Origin: Variovorax ginsengisoli
GTDB lineage: Bacteria > Pseudomonadota > Gammaproteobacteria > Burkholderiales > Burkholderiaceae_C
Reading direction: 5' to 3'
Assembly: GCF_030486595.1 (NCBI RefSeq)
Contig: NZ_JAUJZH010000003.1
Span: 343,977-407,976, forward strand
DNA: 64,000 nucleotides
Positions 25,762 to 33,402 of this stretch are shown piece after piece (within the stretch, counting starts at the first letter, position 1; every line of letters starts with the position of its first letter). The notes below the pieces were generated by a model. That model was not told where the DNA came from. It searched no databases and saw nothing but the letters and a program-made list of their open reading frames with translations. The translations under genes and the position numbers were made by a program.

Positions 25762-25932
25762 ATGAATCCACGCACCGCGGCCCTCGAGGCTTTCTTCTTC
25801 GGCCGCGCAGGCCAGCCCAACGCCGGCCTGCGCTCCGATCTCCCCCTGTGTGTTTTCTCTCCCTGCCATGACGTGAATGTGCACGCGACGCTCGCTGGCC
25901 GCCACGTCCACGATTTCAAGGAACGGACATGA
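25762..25932 (+). CDS. small hypothetical protein (56 aa)
   Basis: The frame starts MNPRTAALEAFFFGRAGQPN and contains several His and Cys residues (FSPCHDVNVHATLAGRHVHD), possibly metal-binding. Its stop overlaps the CII-type start by four bases (ATGA), which supports it. Confidence 0.5.
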   Translation: MNPRTAALEAFFFGRAGQPNAGLRSDLPLCVFSPCHDVNVHATLAGRHVHDFKERT

Positions 25933-26408
25933 ACTCTCTCGACGCGCTTCGCAAGATGGTTGACCACTACCCGGGCGGCCGCGCTGCCATCGCCGTCCGC
26001 CTCGGCAAGACCGACGAGGTGCTGCGCAAGGAACTGTCGGGTTCGCACTCGCACAAGCTGGGCATGGTCGACGCCGAGACGATCGCCGAGCTGTGCCACG
26101 ACGCAAAGAGCGAGCACCGCCACGCATTGGTGAACACGCTCTCGACCCGCAGCGGCGGCTTCATCTCGCTGCCTGTATTCGAAATGCCCGGCGCAGCGAA
26201 CCTCCAGCGCACCATGTCCGACGTCATCCGCGAGATGTCCGATGTGTCGATTTCCACGATCGAAGGCGACGCCGACGGCGTGATCTCGGACAACGACCTG
26301 TCCCGCAGCCTGAAGGAGATCGAGGAAGCCCGCACCGCGCTGCAGGTCCACGAAGTCCACCTGCGCAGCAAGAATGCAGCGGGCAAGCCGGTGTTGAGGG
26401 CGGCATGA
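25929..26408 (+). CDS. phage regulatory CII-type protein
   Basis: The 159-residue product matches the pattern of phage CII-family regulators (Phage_CP76-like): ALRKMVDHYPGGRAAIAVRL, LRKELSG...HKLGMVDAETIAELC, then a helical C-terminal region. Such proteins sit after cro and influence the lysis-lysogeny decision or replication initiation; activity as an activator is inferred. ATGA overlaps link it to both neighbours. Confidence 0.75.
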   Translation: MNSLDALRKMVDHYPGGRAAIAVRLGKTDEVLRKELSGSHSHKLGMVDAETIAELCHDAKSEHRHALVNTLSTRSGGFISLPVFEMPGAANLQRTMSDVIREMSDVSISTIEGDADGVISDNDLSRSLKEIEEARTALQVHEVHLRSKNAAGKPVLRAA

Positions 26409-27478
26409 GCGCCGCCTCCGACTGGCTCAACCGCTGCCATTTCGGCGACGTGCGCGCCGTGCTGCGCCGAATGGCCGCCGACGGCGTGAAGGTCCAGACG
26501 ATCGTCACCAGCCCGCCTTACTGGGGTCTCCGCTCCTATCTGCCGGCCGAGCACGTCGACAAGAGCATGGAGATTGGCGGCGAGTCGACTGTGCCCGAGT
26601 TCATCGCGGCGATGGTCCAGGTGTTCGACCTCTGCCGCGACGTGCTGACCGATGACGGCACGATGTGGGTGAACATGGGTGACAGCTACGCCGGGTCGTG
26701 GGGCGCCCAGTCGCGCGAGCATGCCGGCAAGCACGTTCATAGCGTCAGTGCGAACCAAGTCAAGGCGGCGCAGATGAAGGCCTCCGGCACCGGAAACTTG
26801 GGCCGGACACCTGGTCTCAAGGCGAAGGATCTGATCGGCCAGCCCTGGCGCCTCGCCTTCGCGCTGCAGGACGCCGGCTGGTGGCTGCGTCAGGACATCA
26901 TCTGGCACAAGCCGAACCCAATGCCCGAGTCGATCAAGGATCGATGCACCAAGGCGCACGAGTACATCTTCCTGCTGTCGAAGTCGGAGCGCTATTACTT
27001 CGATCAGGGCGCCATCCTGGAGCCGGTCAGCCCACTCACCCACGCGCGCCTGTCGCAGAACGTTGCCGCGCAGCTCGGGAGTGAACGCGCCAACGGTGGT
27101 GCCAAGACCAATGGCGCCTTGAAGGCCGTCGGCCGACGCGACTCACCGCCTGGAAAGCCGCTCGACGGGGAAGCGTCGATCCAAGTGCTGACAAGCGTCG
27201 CGAGCGAGCGAAATAGGCGCTCCGTCTGGACGGTTCCGACTGCCAGCTACAGCGGCGCGCACTTCGCAGTGTTCCCGCCGGCGCTGATCGAGCCGTGCAT
27301 CCTCGCGGGCGCCCCCGCTGGCGGCATCGTGCTGGATCCGTTCTTCGGCTCGGGCACCACCGGCCAAGTCGCGCAGCAGCTCGGGCGCCAGTTCATCGGC
27401 ATCGAGCTCAACGAAGCGAATGAACCGCTGCAGCGCGAGCGCCTGCGGCAGCCGTCGCTACTCCTGGAGGCAGCATGA
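26405..27478 (+). CDS. phage DNA methyltransferase (N4-cytosine or N6-adenine, beta class)
   Basis: In this 357-residue enzyme motif IV (TSPPYWG, residues 35-41) precedes motif I (LDPFFGSGTTGQVA, near 310), the beta-class order. DIIWHKPNPMPES is motif VIII-like. The Ser-Pro-Pro-Tyr form favours N4-cytosine but does not settle it. It has no partner endonuclease, so it is an orphan modifier likely protecting phage DNA or altering expression. The start is ATG 26405, in an ATGA overlap with the CII-type gene. Confidence 0.88.
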   Translation: MSAASDWLNRCHFGDVRAVLRRMAADGVKVQTIVTSPPYWGLRSYLPAEHVDKSMEIGGESTVPEFIAAMVQVFDLCRDVLTDDGTMWVNMGDSYAGSWGAQSREHAGKHVHSVSANQVKAAQMKASGTGNLGRTPGLKAKDLIGQPWRLAFALQDAGWWLRQDIIWHKPNPMPESIKDRCTKAHEYIFLLSKSERYYFDQGAILEPVSPLTHARLSQNVAAQLGSERANGGAKTNGALKAVGRRDSPPGKPLDGEASIQVLTSVASERNRRSVWTVPTASYSGAHFAVFPPALIEPCILAGAPAGGIVLDPFFGSGTTGQVAQQLGRQFIGIELNEANEPLQRERLRQPSLLLEAA

Positions 27479-27837
27479 ACCAGCTCGCAATCTCCTTCGA
27501 AACGCGCGCACGGGTCGCGCGGACCCTGGGCACAGAGGCCGGCGAGCGGGCGCTCGAGGCGAACGATCCAACCTTCATGCCGCGCGCGATCGAGTTCCTG
27601 CGCGACTTCGCTCGCCGCATGCCGGCGGGATCCTCCATCCCCGGCGAGGAACTGACCCGGGCCATGAAAGCGGCTGGGATCGTGCCCGCAAAGGACGACA
27701 GGGCATTCGGGCCAATCTTCCGCAAGGCCGAATCACAGCTGAAGCTGCTGCGCATCGTCGGCCAGGTGCCACGGGTGCGCGGCCATGGCGCGCGCGACGG
27801 CAAGCTGTATGCGGCAGGAGAGGGAGCGCATGCCTAA
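27475..27837 (+). CDS. hypothetical phage protein (120 aa)
   Basis: No known function. The fold looks helical with a winged-helix flavour: PAIEFLRD-like helix, IPGEELTRAMKAAGI, FGPIFRKAESQLKLLRIVG. It overlaps the methyltransferase by four and the replication gene by eight bases. Position beside replication suggests a helper role. Confidence 0.6.
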   Translation: MNQLAISFETRARVARTLGTEAGERALEANDPTFMPRAIEFLRDFARRMPAGSSIPGEELTRAMKAAGIVPAKDDRAFGPIFRKAESQLKLLRIVGQVPRVRGHGARDGKLYAAGEGAHA

Positions 27838-28714
27838 CCGAATCCTCCGCGAAGGGATCCTGACCAGTGAGCGCGTCGAGAAGCTCAATTGGGCCGAGGA
27901 AGTGTTCTATCGCCGGCTCATGTCGGTGGTGGATGACTTCGGGCGCTACTACGCGCGTCCGGCCCTCCTGCTGGCTGCCTGCTACCCGTTGCTGCTCAAG
28001 AAAGTATCCGACTCGGACATTGAGAAGTGGCTCTCCGCTTGCGAGAACGCGGCTCTTGTAAGGGTGTATCCGGCTCAGGACGGAAAGAGGTACTTGCAGC
28101 TGCTGGACTTCAAACAGCAGGTGCGCGCAGCCACGAGCAAGTTCCCTCAACCGCCAGACACATGCGCAGCAGATGCGCAGCAGATGCATGGCAGCAGCGA
28201 AGCCTCTGCGCACTTAGGCGTATCCGTATCCGGAGGCGTATCCGAAGGCGAAGGCGGGAATGCAGCCGCGCCTGCCGGCGCTCGTGCTGGATTCTTCGAA
28301 GAATTCTGGAAGGCCTACCCGAAGAAGGTTGGCAAGGACGCTGCGCTCAGGGCATTCGACAAACGGAAGCCCACCCGCGAACTGCTGGATTCAATGCTGG
28401 CAGCCATCGAAGTGCAGCGCCGACTGAAGAAGTGGATCGACGACGACGGGCAATACATCCCGCATCCGTCGACCTGGTTGAACGAAGGCCGATGGCAGGA
28501 CGAGGTGGCCACGGGGCAGGGCGGACAGCAGGCCTCTGATCCCGATTCGCGCGCCGCCATCGAAGCCGAGGGCATCGCCAAGGGCATCGGGCCGTGGGAC
28601 CAACTGGAGCAGTTCCCGCTGTACCGCGCCCGTGTCCGCGGCGCTCGGCCAGCGCCCGGTCTCGATCTCAAAACCCTGGGCGCAATGGCCGCCCAACGCC
28701 AAGGAGTTCACTGA
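27830..28714 (+). CDS. phage replication initiation-type protein
   Basis: The N-terminal region (RVEKLNWAEEVFYRRLMSVV) is the conserved start of phage replication proteins (O/DnaT-like winged-helix). A Gly/Ala-rich linker near residues 115-150 is followed by FWKAYPKKVGKDAALRAFDK and YIPHPSTWLNEGRWQDE, the common C-terminal module that contacts the helicase loader or helicase. The ATG at 27830 is chosen over an upstream in-frame start. No helicase loader is recognised after it, so the host helicase is probably recruited directly. Confidence 0.7.
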   Translation: MPNRILREGILTSERVEKLNWAEEVFYRRLMSVVDDFGRYYARPALLLAACYPLLLKKVSDSDIEKWLSACENAALVRVYPAQDGKRYLQLLDFKQQVRAATSKFPQPPDTCAADAQQMHGSSEASAHLGVSVSGGVSEGEGGNAAAPAGARAGFFEEFWKAYPKKVGKDAALRAFDKRKPTRELLDSMLAAIEVQRRLKKWIDDDGQYIPHPSTWLNEGRWQDEVATGQGGQQASDPDSRAAIEAEGIAKGIGPWDQLEQFPLYRARVRGARPAPGLDLKTLGAMAAQRQGVH

Positions 28715-29205
28715 TGAGTGAAGGTGCCTACCTGCTCGAGCGCATCTGCTCCTACTCCCACGAAGACGGCGACTGCCTCGTGTGGGACCGCTACTGCAAC
28801 GGTCACATGCCGGTTATCAACGTCGACGGCGCGCCGCGCCCGGTTCGTCGCGTTGTCTTCGGCCTCGCGGTAGGCCCGATCAAGCCAGGCCACGAGGTCA
28901 TCCACACCTGCAAGACGCTGAAATGCGTGGCGCCCGAGCACCTGGAGCAGATCACGGCCGCGAAGCGGCGCACGATGATGGCCGCGCTCCGGAATGGCCG
29001 CGGCCAGGCGCCGAGCCAGGTGCGGTACATGCGCGAGAAGCACGGCAAGCTGAGCATCGAGAAGGCTCGCGAGATCCGGGCGAGCGACGAGCTCGGGAAG
29101 GTGCTGGCTGCACGCTTCGGCGTCACGCCGCAACTGATCAGTCTCGTGCGCACCGGAAAGTCGTGGGCCGAGCCGAGCCCATTCGCCGGGCTGGGGGCGC
29201 GATGA
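28714..29205 (+). CDS. HNH endonuclease with C-terminal HTH
   Basis: This 163-residue protein has an HNH-type core (GHEVIHTCKTLKCVAPEHLE, where His and the zinc-type Cys pair are visible). The C-terminal helix-turn-helix (KLSIEKAREIRAS ... LAARFGVTPQLISLV) resembles the DNA-reading modules of free-standing homing-type nucleases. It may be a homing nuclease inserted among replication genes. TGATG overlap with the replication gene. Confidence 0.75.
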   Translation: MSEGAYLLERICSYSHEDGDCLVWDRYCNGHMPVINVDGAPRPVRRVVFGLAVGPIKPGHEVIHTCKTLKCVAPEHLEQITAAKRRTMMAALRNGRGQAPSQVRYMREKHGKLSIEKAREIRASDELGKVLAARFGVTPQLISLVRTGKSWAEPSPFAGLGAR

Positions 29206-29532
29206 ATGGATCACCTCGAAACGGAGGTGCAGCACATGCTGCGGATGCTGGCGCCGCCATTCTTCAGCGCCTGGAAAGACGAGATCTGGCGCAAGGCCGA
29301 GGAACTGGAAGCGACGTACCCGGACTATGCGGGGATGACGGCCAGGATCAAGGCGGAAGTGAAGACGCGCCGGTGGCACGTCTCAGCCCCACCGCAAAGC
29401 TCCTCATCGAGCGCGACGCCCGACGAGCTGCAGCCGATGGACGCACCCGTCGAGACGCCTGCCCCTACGCCTACGACACCCCCGAAGGACAGCACTGGAC
29501 GGCGGTCTTCCTCCTCGCGCGAGGCAAGCTGA
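29206..29532 (+). CDS. hypothetical phage protein with low-complexity tail overlapping the next gene (108 aa)
   Basis: The first 58 residues look conserved-type (MLRMLAPPFFSAWKDEIWRK, YPDYAGMTARIKAEVKTRRW). The last 50 are Ser/Pro/Thr-rich and coincide with the RMF-like frame read in another phase. The tail is therefore probably a by-product of the overlapping gene. A GATGAATG stretch at 29201 offers a second start in the other frame. Function unknown. Confidence 0.55.
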   Translation: MDHLETEVQHMLRMLAPPFFSAWKDEIWRKAEELEATYPDYAGMTARIKAEVKTRRWHVSAPPQSSSSSATPDELQPMDAPVETPAPTPTTPPKDSTGRRSSSSREAS

Positions 29533-29537
29533 AATGA
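29373..29537 (+). CDS. RMF-like small protein in overlapping frame (54 aa)
   Basis: The GTG start is inside the preceding gene. The product (SPTAKLLIERDARRAAADGR, then DACPYAYDTPEGQHWTAVFL) has the basic helix plus CPY...W core of ribosome modulation factor. Its stop overlaps the next gene by four bases (ATGA), as in the rest of the operon, which supports real expression. The upstream frame is about equally plausible over the same 160 bases. Confidence 0.5.
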   Translation: MARLSPTAKLLIERDARRAAADGRTRRDACPYAYDTPEGQHWTAVFLLARGKLK

Positions 29538-29872
29538 AGAACTTCGCACTCGGCCGGCTCAAGACCGGCGCCATGAACAAGACCGAAGCGGCCTACGCGG
29601 CGCACCTCGAGCTCCTGAAGCACGCCGGCGAGATCGAGTGGCACCGTTTCGAGGGCCTGAAGTTTCGGCTCGCCGACAACACCTTCTACACGCCCGACTT
29701 CGCCGTCATGCGCGCCGGCGGGCAGATCGAATGCCACGAGGTCAAGGGCTTCTGGCAGGACGACGCCCGGGCCAAGATCAAGATCGCTGCCGACCTGTAC
29801 CCCTTCCGGTTCATCGCCATCAAGGCGAAGACGAAGAAGGAAGGCGGCGGCTGGGCTGTGGAGGAATTCTGA
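29534..29872 (+). CDS. DUF1064-type phage endonuclease
   Basis: This 112-residue protein has the PD-(D/E)xK-like core: MNKTEAAYAAHLELL, TFYTPDFAVMRAGGQIECHE and VKGFW, placing D, E and K in order. DUF1064 proteins are thought to be small nucleases or junction resolvases of phages. TGATG overlap with the DUF1367 gene. Confidence 0.75.
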   Translation: MKNFALGRLKTGAMNKTEAAYAAHLELLKHAGEIEWHRFEGLKFRLADNTFYTPDFAVMRAGGQIECHEVKGFWQDDARAKIKIAADLYPFRFIAIKAKTKKEGGGWAVEEF

Positions 29873-30396
29873 TGAGCGACATCACCCTGGTTCGCCAGCA
29901 GCCCGTCCAGCTCACCGCCGAGGAGCGCGCGGTGCTGACCCGCTGCATCTTCGGCATCGTCGACGGCCTGGGCGAGCGCGGCCGCAAGCAGTGGCGCCGG
30001 CTCTGGTCGAACATCCTGCGGCTCGAGCCCGGCGAGATGCTGGAGATCAAGACCCACCAGCAGCGGATCGGCTGGTACCACCGCAAGCACATGGCGCTCG
30101 AGCAGACCCTGTTCGAGAGCCAGGACCGCTTCGAGGTCTTCGAAGGCTTCCGCGACTGGCTCAAGGTTGGCGCCGGCTTCTGCGACTGGTATCCGGGCCC
30201 GAAGGGCGGCGTGTTCCCCGTGCCGAAGTCGATCAGCTACACGAAGCTGGAGCAGGGCGAGATGGAGAAGTTCCACAACGACGCCATCGAGTTCCTGCGC
30301 ACCGAGCATGCCGGCAAGACGCTCTGGAAGCACCTGACCGTGACCGGTCGCATCGAGATGCTGGAGACGATCCTCGCCAGCTTCGGGGAGTGGTGA
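29872..30396 (+). CDS. DUF1367-family phage protein
   Basis: The 174-residue product shows LWSNILRLEPGEMLEI, YHRKHMALEQTLFESQDRF and KSISYTKLEQGEMEKFHNDA, the layout of DUF1367 proteins of lambdoid and Burkholderia phages. Function is unknown; it is typically found in the nin-like region near small nucleases, as here. Start ATG 29872 overlaps the upstream TGA. Confidence 0.75.
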   Translation: MSDITLVRQQPVQLTAEERAVLTRCIFGIVDGLGERGRKQWRRLWSNILRLEPGEMLEIKTHQQRIGWYHRKHMALEQTLFESQDRFEVFEGFRDWLKVGAGFCDWYPGPKGGVFPVPKSISYTKLEQGEMEKFHNDAIEFLRTEHAGKTLWKHLTVTGRIEMLETILASFGEW

Positions 30397-30539
30397 TGAG
30401 CTTGAGCCAAACATTCTTGGTGCTCGCCGCCATCTACATGGCGCCGCATCTTTCTCGCCGGGCCGGCATCGTCTTCTCTGCCATGTGCTTGGCGTGGAGC
30501 GTCATCGGCCCCTTCATCATGGAGTGGATGAGCAAATGA
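30396..30539 (+). CDS. tiny membrane protein (47 aa)
   Basis: SLSQTFLVLAAIYMAP and GIVFSAMCLAWSVIGPFIM are two hydrophobic segments. The start overlaps the DUF1367 stop (TGATG) and the stop overlaps the next ATG by four bases. Unknown function. Confidence 0.5.
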   Translation: MSLSQTFLVLAAIYMAPHLSRRAGIVFSAMCLAWSVIGPFIMEWMSK

Positions 30540-30730
30540 TCGCAGTTCCATTCAAGCGCCACATGGTTGGCCTCGGTGATCTGCTGGTGCTGGAGCGCGA
30601 TCGCACGCGCCGGATGATGTTCAAGTTCTGCTTGGACGATGGTTCGGTCGTGGCGACGTGGCTGGAGCAGCGCACCCCGCAGGACGTGATCCTGCGTCAG
30701 AAGGATGTGCTGATGTTGAGGTCGGCATGA
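30536..30730 (+). CDS. small hypothetical protein (64 aa)
   Basis: This small beta-rich protein (VGLGDLLVLERDRTRRMMFK, SVVATWLEQRTPQDVIL) has no recognised family. ATGA overlaps on both sides place it in the rightward operon. Confidence 0.5.
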   Translation: MIAVPFKRHMVGLGDLLVLERDRTRRMMFKFCLDDGSVVATWLEQRTPQDVILRQKDVLMLRSA

Positions 30731-31170
30731 CGTTCGGCCACCGCACCTACGAGCGAAAGCCCCAGCCCCTGTATGCGCCGGTTGAGCGCCGGGGCACCTA
30801 CGCCTCGCCCGTTATGGGGAATCCCATATCGCTCCCCAAGACCGAGATCATGCGCAGCGAGGCCTATCGCCGCCTCGTGGCCGCCATGCCCTGCATCGCC
30901 TGCGGTTGCGGTCCCTGTCAGGCCGCGCACCCGAACACCGACAAGGGCATGAGCATGAAGACGGACGATCGTCTTTGCTTTCCGCTGTGCGGCCCGCAGC
31001 CCGGCCGGCCCGGGTGCCACGCGCTATTCGACCAAGGCGCCATGTTCTCGAAGGCGGCCCGCCGCGCGATCGAGCCGGCATGGGGCGCCGACACCCGCCG
31101 CCGCATCCTGGCGCTCCACAAATGGCCGAATGGCCTCCCACTCCTACCCGCACCCAAGGAAACAGCATGA
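30727..31170 (+). CDS. phage HNH-type zinc nuclease candidate (nin-region)
   Basis: The 147-residue product contains MPCIACGCGPCQAAHPNTDK and DRLCFPLCG ... GCHALFDQG, a Cys/His arrangement like DUF968/DUF1364 proteins of lambdoid nin regions, likely an HNH nuclease. The first 40 residues are unrelated and may be flexible. ATGA overlaps with both neighbours. Confidence 0.65.
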   Translation: MTFGHRTYERKPQPLYAPVERRGTYASPVMGNPISLPKTEIMRSEAYRRLVAAMPCIACGCGPCQAAHPNTDKGMSMKTDDRLCFPLCGPQPGRPGCHALFDQGAMFSKAARRAIEPAWGADTRRRILALHKWPNGLPLLPAPKETA

Positions 31171-31355
31171 CGACCGTGACCCTTTGGCTACTGATCTTCA
31201 CCGCGAACGGCTACAGGCCGGCTGTGGTCGTGGAGCACTTCAACACCCAAGCCCGCTGCGAGGCTGCTGCGGCAGAGATGGAGCGCTTGAGCAGCGCGCG
31301 CGGCGGGCCATCGGCGCAGTTTCCCGCCTGCCTTCGTGTGGAGGCTGTGCGATGA
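31167..31355 (+). CDS. small exported or membrane protein (62 aa)
   Basis: The hydrophobic N terminus TTVTLWLLIFTANGYRP is followed by a short domain with two Cys residues (NTQARCEAAAAEMERL, FPACLRVEAV). It could be a signal-anchored periplasmic peptide. Four-base overlaps on both sides. Confidence 0.5.
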   Translation: MTTVTLWLLIFTANGYRPAVVVEHFNTQARCEAAAAEMERLSSARGGPSAQFPACLRVEAVR

Positions 31356-31699
31356 ACGGCATCACCACCATAGCCGCCCTCCCGAACGGCGCCGGCCAGG
31401 CTGCACACCTCCCGGCAGAGGTAGGGGAGACGAAGCAGAAGTTCCAGGGCTACGGGATTGACGACCTCACCGACCTGGATCTGGCCGCAGGTGAGTACGA
31501 CATGGCGGCGTATGCCACCTACACCCGGAAGCACCTCGATCCAAAAACAGGTGCCGTGCTCCGCGAGGAGCCCCGTCCGGCGAAATTCCAGGGCGCGCCG
31601 TGGAACGTGACCATCATCCCGAAGCGCGCGATCACCAAGGAGGAGATTGCTGCGTTCTACGAGATGGAGCCGCGCATTCGGGTGGAGGACGGCAAGTGA
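31352..31699 (+). CDS. hypothetical phage protein (115 aa)
   Basis: The region YGIDDLTDLDLAAGEYDMAA and the C-terminal AITKEEIAAFYEMEPRIR are recognisable blocks but belong to no family I can name. It overlaps its neighbours in ATGA and GTGA junctions. Confidence 0.55.
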   Translation: MNGITTIAALPNGAGQAAHLPAEVGETKQKFQGYGIDDLTDLDLAAGEYDMAAYATYTRKHLDPKTGAVLREEPRPAKFQGAPWNVTIIPKRAITKEEIAAFYEMEPRIRVEDGK

Positions 31700-31944
31700 G
31701 GCCCACACAGCACCCCTCGAATACCCGCGTCCTCGGTGCGCCGAAGGGCTGGGATCAGTCCGAGCTGCCCTGCGGCGCGCTGGCGATTACCGACGTGGCC
31801 GTTGAAGGCGTTCGCCACGTTGTTTCGTTCTGGCGGCCGGACGCCGACGACCTAGCCAAGCTGAACGCCGGCGGCACCGTGGCGCTGTGGATCGTCGGCG
31901 CCACCATGCCGCCGGCATCGCTCACTGTGGAGGCAGCATGTTGA
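31696..31944 (+). CDS. hypothetical phage protein (82 aa)
   Basis: The GTG start overlaps the upstream stop (GTGA). The product has AVEGVRHVVSFWRPDADDLA and GTVALWIVGATMPPA, resembling small beta-sheet proteins of phage nin regions. Function unknown. Confidence 0.55.
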   Translation: MRPTQHPSNTRVLGAPKGWDQSELPCGALAITDVAVEGVRHVVSFWRPDADDLAKLNAGGTVALWIVGATMPPASLTVEAAC

Positions 31945-32159
31945 GATGGCTCAAGGCATGGATTGAAGCGTTCCGCCTGAACCGAGCGACGGAGGCTCAG
32001 TACAAGGCCGCCACGGATGGCTTCGGCTACGCCCTGAGCGTGCTGCGCGAGGAAACCGACCCGTGTCTTCTGCGCCAGCTGAGCGAGCAGGCTGAGAGCG
32101 ACCGGGACGACCCTTTCTGCCTGGGCATGAGGATTGCCATCGCGGGGTATCGCAAGTGA
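31938..32159 (+). CDS. hypothetical phage protein (73 aa)
   Basis: It overlaps the preceding gene by seven bases. An amphipathic N terminus (MLRWLKAWIEAFRLNRATEA) is followed by an acidic helix (LRQLSEQAESDRDDPF). No family is recognised. Confidence 0.5.
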   Translation: MLRWLKAWIEAFRLNRATEAQYKAATDGFGYALSVLREETDPCLLRQLSEQAESDRDDPFCLGMRIAIAGYRK

Positions 32160-32449
32160 CCCCAGAACAACGCGCCCGCCTTCTGGACCTGATCCCGAAG
32201 ATGAAGATCATGGCCCGCCGCAAGGTGAGCCAGAACGAATACCACAAGGCTTGGGGCGTCATCGGCGACCTTGAGCACTTCCTGACTCTCGACGAGTTCG
32301 GCATCCGCGAGATGCAGATGCCGCCGGCCGAAGAATGGATTGCCATCGCCGAGAAGGCCGCCGAGGGCCACGACAAGCCGGGCACCGTCCGCATGACCAT
32401 GGCGCAGGTGCTGTCGGGGATGCCGCCAGAACACAAGGGAACCGAATGA
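32156..32449 (+). CDS. hypothetical phage protein (97 aa)
   Basis: The GTG start overlaps the upstream stop. The product is helical and basic at first (QRARLLDLIPKMKIMARRKV) and acidic later (DEFGIREMQMPPAEEW). No family is recognised; the operon position is clear from GTGA and ATGA overlaps. Confidence 0.5.
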   Translation: MTPEQRARLLDLIPKMKIMARRKVSQNEYHKAWGVIGDLEHFLTLDEFGIREMQMPPAEEWIAIAEKAAEGHDKPGTVRMTMAQVLSGMPPEHKGTE

Positions 32450-32982
32450 AAGTCACCGACCGCTACGCCTCTGCCGTCCGCTCGTCCTGCCTCACGGTCG
32501 ACGAGCGCACCACGTTCTCCGACACCGACGTCCTCGGCGCCATGGGCCTGGCCGCGCGCGCGCTGACCTCGGAAGGGCACCCGCTCGCTGTCGCGCTCGA
32601 GCGGCTGTTCGCCGGCGACAACGGCGCCTCTATCGAGATCGTCGAGGTGCTGGCCACCATGATCCGCGGCAAGGCGCCGGCCCTACGTCTGAAGCTGACC
32701 ACCACCCAGGCCGTCGACATGGCGCGCGCCTGCTTGGCGTGGCATCGCGACGGCGTGTGCCGGCCATGTGGCGGCCACGGCACGCTCGTGATCCCGGGAA
32801 GCAGGACCCTGGGCGTCCAGCAGTGCAAGCCTTGTCGCGGCCACGGAAAGATCCCCTTCGAGCGCCAGTTTCGCGTGGAGTGGCGCGACCTCGCCGCGTG
32901 GCTGGTGGCCGAAATGGAGCGGGAGCAGGGCAGAGCGGGACCGGCGGCGATGAAGGCGTTGGCGCCTCGCCTGGACTTCTGA
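32446..32982 (+). CDS. zinc-finger protein at the Q antiterminator position
   Basis: This 178-residue protein carries a DnaJ-like double knuckle: CRPCGGHGTL and QQCKPCRGHGKI. Some lambdoid Q proteins also contain zinc knuckles. It is the last gene of the early rightward operon, followed by terminators, a tRNA and the late genes, exactly where Q is expected. The C terminus RDLAAWLVAEMEREQGRAG is basic. Late-gene antitermination is therefore a good hypothesis but unproven. Confidence 0.55.
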   Translation: MKVTDRYASAVRSSCLTVDERTTFSDTDVLGAMGLAARALTSEGHPLAVALERLFAGDNGASIEIVEVLATMIRGKAPALRLKLTTTQAVDMARACLAWHRDGVCRPCGGHGTLVIPGSRTLGVQQCKPCRGHGKIPFERQFRVEWRDLAAWLVAEMEREQGRAGPAAMKALAPRLDF

Positions 32983-33002
32983 AATGACTGGATGAAAACC
33001 CC

Positions 33003-33031
33003 TTGCGGCGAGGTGTTTCCGTATGCTACAG
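33003..33031 (+). promoter_or_regulatory. candidate late-region promoter
   Basis: TTGCGG and CTACAG are 17 bases apart in the 577-nt gap after the zinc-finger gene; an overlapping TATGCT is an alternative -10. A late promoter just after Q is expected, but the match is weak. The rest of 33032-33266 shows no supportable gene. Confidence 0.25.
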
Positions 33032-33266
33032 TCCGCGCACCTGTACATAGCCGGCGTGTTGCTGGCAAAGCAATAGAGCAGGCCCGCCCTTTGATGGCGG
33101 AGCCGACCCCGAATACACCCCCCGAAGGGGCTGACCGTGCGGCCAGTGCTGAGCAAGTAGGCCAAGAGCACGGGATGAAGTCATGGTGCTGGCTAGCTCT
33201 GCAGGGCGATCCGGCCGAGGCCTTGAGTGGCACCCGCCTGCAGCATCGCCCCATATTTCTTCCTGA

Positions 33267-33300
33267 AAGCCGCCCGCCGAGGCGGCTTCGTCGTTTCTGG
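33267..33300 (+). terminator. hairpin with TCGTTTCTG tail
   Basis: AAGCCGCC and GGCGGCTT form an 8-bp stem with a 6-base loop, followed by CGTCGTTTCTGG. The T-tract is imperfect. It belongs to the recurring hairpin series of the late region. Confidence 0.6.
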
Positions 33301-33367
33301 AACTCTCGGCCTGGTGGCGAACCTAAGCGGGAAGCACACTTCTCCAAGGTCGACCACCGACCTTTTT

Positions 33368-33397
33368 GCCCTGACTGGAAACAGCCAGGGCTTTTTC
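33368..33397 (+). terminator. intrinsic terminator before the tRNA
   Basis: GCCCTG pairs with CAGGGC, one mismatch, then CTG-GAAA-CAG, followed by TTTTTC. It ends six bases before the tRNA, so the tRNA is either read through under antitermination or has its own signal. Confidence 0.8.
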
Positions 33398-33402
33398 GTT
33401 TC

